From Crotophaga sulcirostris (taxonomy: Eukaryota > Chordata > Aves > Cuculiformes > Crotophagidae): a stretch of 64,000 nt of DNA. Both the position numbers and the translations under genes were made by a program. The notes under the pieces are model-generated. The model saw only the letters and a program-made list of their open reading frames with translations, did not search any database and was not told where the DNA came from. This document shows, piece by piece, positions 61,605 through 64,000 of the stretch. Each line of letters starts with the position of its first letter. Within the stretch, counting starts at the first letter, position 1. The DNA lies in NCBI GenBank assembly GCA_013397455.1, contig VYZB01000383.1, positions 80,770 through 144,769 on the forward strand, read 5' to 3'.

Positions 61605-64000
61605 CTGTAGGCAGGAAAATATTGAAGGGTGGGAAAAAGCATAGAGAATTATGTCAGAAGCTTATGTAGGGATTGTTTTTGCAACAAAAATGTATAGCAA
61701 ATGTGTCTTAGCAAATTAAAAAAATACAGTTTACGCAAAATAAAAGTGGGTATAATAACGCCTGACTTTATCTCCTAACTCTTGCAGTACTTGTATAGTC
61801 TACAGTTTCCATCAGGAAGCTTGGAAGTGAGATTATCTGTTAGGAAGTTTTTTAATGACAGATCTATATACAACGCCTCTTTGCTTACTTTTCAAAAACT
61901 CTGCTTTGGAAGATACCAGAGGTTTTGATAATGATTTATTTCCCCCTCCATTATCAGTAGCATTTGATTTTAGAGTCTCGGAAAAGAAATTCTGATGTCA
62001 GGAAACCACTATCTACAGTACAGCACATTTAATCGAGTTGTCTTTCAACCCGCAGTTCTTACACCACAATTTTTTGAAGCTTAGCTTCTTTTAAGACCCC
62101 TTGGCTGGCATCCCTGGCTTAAAGGCCTTACATAACACCAAAGTTTCCATCACCCTTTGAGCTCTTCTGACAGATCCAAGCACTGATTCCCAGTACAGAC
62201 ACTGTGGATTTAGGCCAAGTCCAGCTCTCAAACAGAAGCAGTGGATCCACTGCTACACAGATAGCAGAGGTCACAAAATGACCCACTGTGCTTTGTTTAA
62301 ACTAAGTATTTGGCCAAAGTCATCTTCGGAGAAGTTCTCTCCTTTTCCTACTACAGGGAAAAGGATACTTCTTAGGAAACAAGGCTGCTGGGTAAAAGCT
62401 GGCATCATGTTACTCTCTGAAAAGCAGCCTGAACAGAGTTTGTCCATTTTCTGTTGTGAGAAGATAGCCAAGACAAAGAGCAAACTGGGGTGGTGGGAAA
62501 GAAGGGGACAACAAGACCACATTGCATCCCCTAAAGTCATACAAATTCAGATGGATCAACCGAGTCAGCAGCACCACCACTCAGCTCCCAGCTAGACTTA
62601 TGGATGCATTCAACCCTTTAAGATTTTAACACTCCAGTATAATGTTATTTAGTTTAAAAGAGCGGAATATCAAAGGGATCTCTAACTGAGAATTAAGTCA
62701 CACTCAAAGACAGCTCAGTGATTAGCACTGGATTGAAACACTGTCACCCTCTCCTCCCTTAAGATGCCTTTATTCAGCGGCCGCTCATATTCAGGGATTC
62801 AGGCTGATTTCATTTACATGGCCAAACCTATGATTATGCCCTGGACTGCTCTGGTGGCAAATTTGAAGTGCTTAGAGCAGAAACCAGCTCACAAGCTGTT
62901 GCGTTTGGTAATGAAAATTCCCACTAATGATTCAGCCCACTAAATGCAACAGTGCCATCTATTATATACTGTCCTGCCTTTATATTATTATGAAATACCT
63001 TGTAGGCTTTTTTAATGGAAAGGTAGATTTTGTTAAAAGTGACATTTCTGTAGGAGTACTCTACCAACCATCTAGAAACGGAGGTGACAGGAGCTGGGTG
63101 ACAGTCAAACGTAAAAAAGGAAATTGTTAGCCTTTCTTATGGAAAGTGAATTAGGAAATGAGGAAAGGATATATATCACAAACTGTGGGGATACGGTTCA
63201 TTCTCCACAAGAGAGCTCTGAGGTATATGTCTCAAGACACAACAGGAAATCTTCCCCTCAGCTCAGGTTTAGAGTTGGAGAAGACCCAAGGTACACTGGT
63301 ACCCAGCTAATGCTGTGCAATCATTGCTCCTGCCTCTCTCCCCCAAATAACCAAGGTAAATCCAAAGGCTTATCTTAACACTTATCTTCTGAAGAGCAGA
63401 AACACCTTCTTGGTTCTAGTCAAGAGATATAATAGTACAGTAAGACTACACAAGACAACAAAATTTTTAAAAACTGCAATAAATTTACTTGGAAATGCAC
63501 CGAATGCTTGAAAATACCAGTAGCAAACTAGAAAAATACATTTCAATTTAACTGCAAGAGATGTAGTAGGCATGATTTACAGGCAAGCCAAGTTATGAGC
63601 TGATCCAAGCACCTAGCCAGGTGCAAGTAACACAGGGCAAGAACTCGTGAAATTCTCAGTTCTTGTTGAAATCTGATCGAGAATCGACACTAACTGAGAA
63701 TACACTGGTTTTTTTGACAAAGTCTTCATGGAGGTAATGGGATTGATAGAAATCCTTGACTCTGCAGGTGCCAAGCACCCCCACAGTGCCACATTCACCC
63801 TCTGACAGCCAAGCAGAAGACAAACAGCTGATTCAACCCATCCTGCAGCTCTAGCACCGAGCCACAGCAGTCTGTCTGATACCTAACAAGGAATAAGGAA
63901 ACAAATATTGCTGCCAATACATCCAAAACTAGCTCTGGCTTGGCAACTAACTCTACAGCATCAGACACTGCACAATCAGAACAAAGCTATTTAGAAAGAG
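61605..64000 (-). other. CLASP1 intron upstream of the microexon (partial)
   Basis: At least 2.4 kb of intron running off the window. No exon ending in the expected ...AVADAL coding sequence was found, so the preceding exon should lie beyond 64000. No repeat family was recognised. Confidence 0.7.

Overview
The window is a stretch of a bird draft genome holding most of one gene, and no other protein-coding gene was found. The bird assignment rests on the many CR1 LINE 3' ends, which carry the octamer-type tails typical of avian CR1, and on the C-terminal half of a vertebrate CLASP1. There are two runs of N, of 5 and 267 bases. Nothing in the sequence fixes the species. Several CR1 copies look very alike, so this CR1 lineage was probably active recently.

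The gene is CLASP1 (cytoplasmic linker-associated protein 1, a microtubule plus-end-tracking protein) on the minus strand. It enters at the right edge already in progress. Sixteen coding exons can be placed to the base between 61604 and 11204. All 15 introns between them have GT-AG ends and compatible phases. Together they encode the last 738 residues plus the stop, reading through without a break. In order they encode: a 24-nt microexon; a basic/acidic-serine linker followed by the TOG3 array (60656-40721); a Ser/Pro-rich linker that includes a symmetric 117-nt cassette exon (39440-28813); and the C-terminal helical CLIP/CENP-E/LL5-binding domain (28061-11204). The C-terminal tail and the sequence of the last HEAT-like repeats identify CLASP1 rather than its paralogue CLASP2. 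The 5' half (TOG1, TOG2, SxIP region, promoter) lies beyond position 64000.

Below 11204 is a candidate 4.2-kb 3' UTR ending near an ATTAAA at 7030-7035. It carries a 179-bp hAT-type MITE with perfect inverted termini. From about 7010 to 1 is the region downstream of CLASP1. It holds a 23-bp minisatellite at the left edge, an interrupted CR1, and a 0.4-kb direct duplication, but no recognisable gene.

The introns total about 48 kb and hold CR1 fragments in both orientations, homopolymer runs, short tandem duplications and one tRNA-like box A/box B pair. The points most worth following are two candidate regulated exons. The microexon has a UGC close to its acceptor, as in SRRM4-dependent neural microexons. 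The cassette exon has a roughly 60-nt pyrimidine tract with UCUU/CUCUCU motifs, as in PTB-controlled exons. I found no previously undescribed system in this window.
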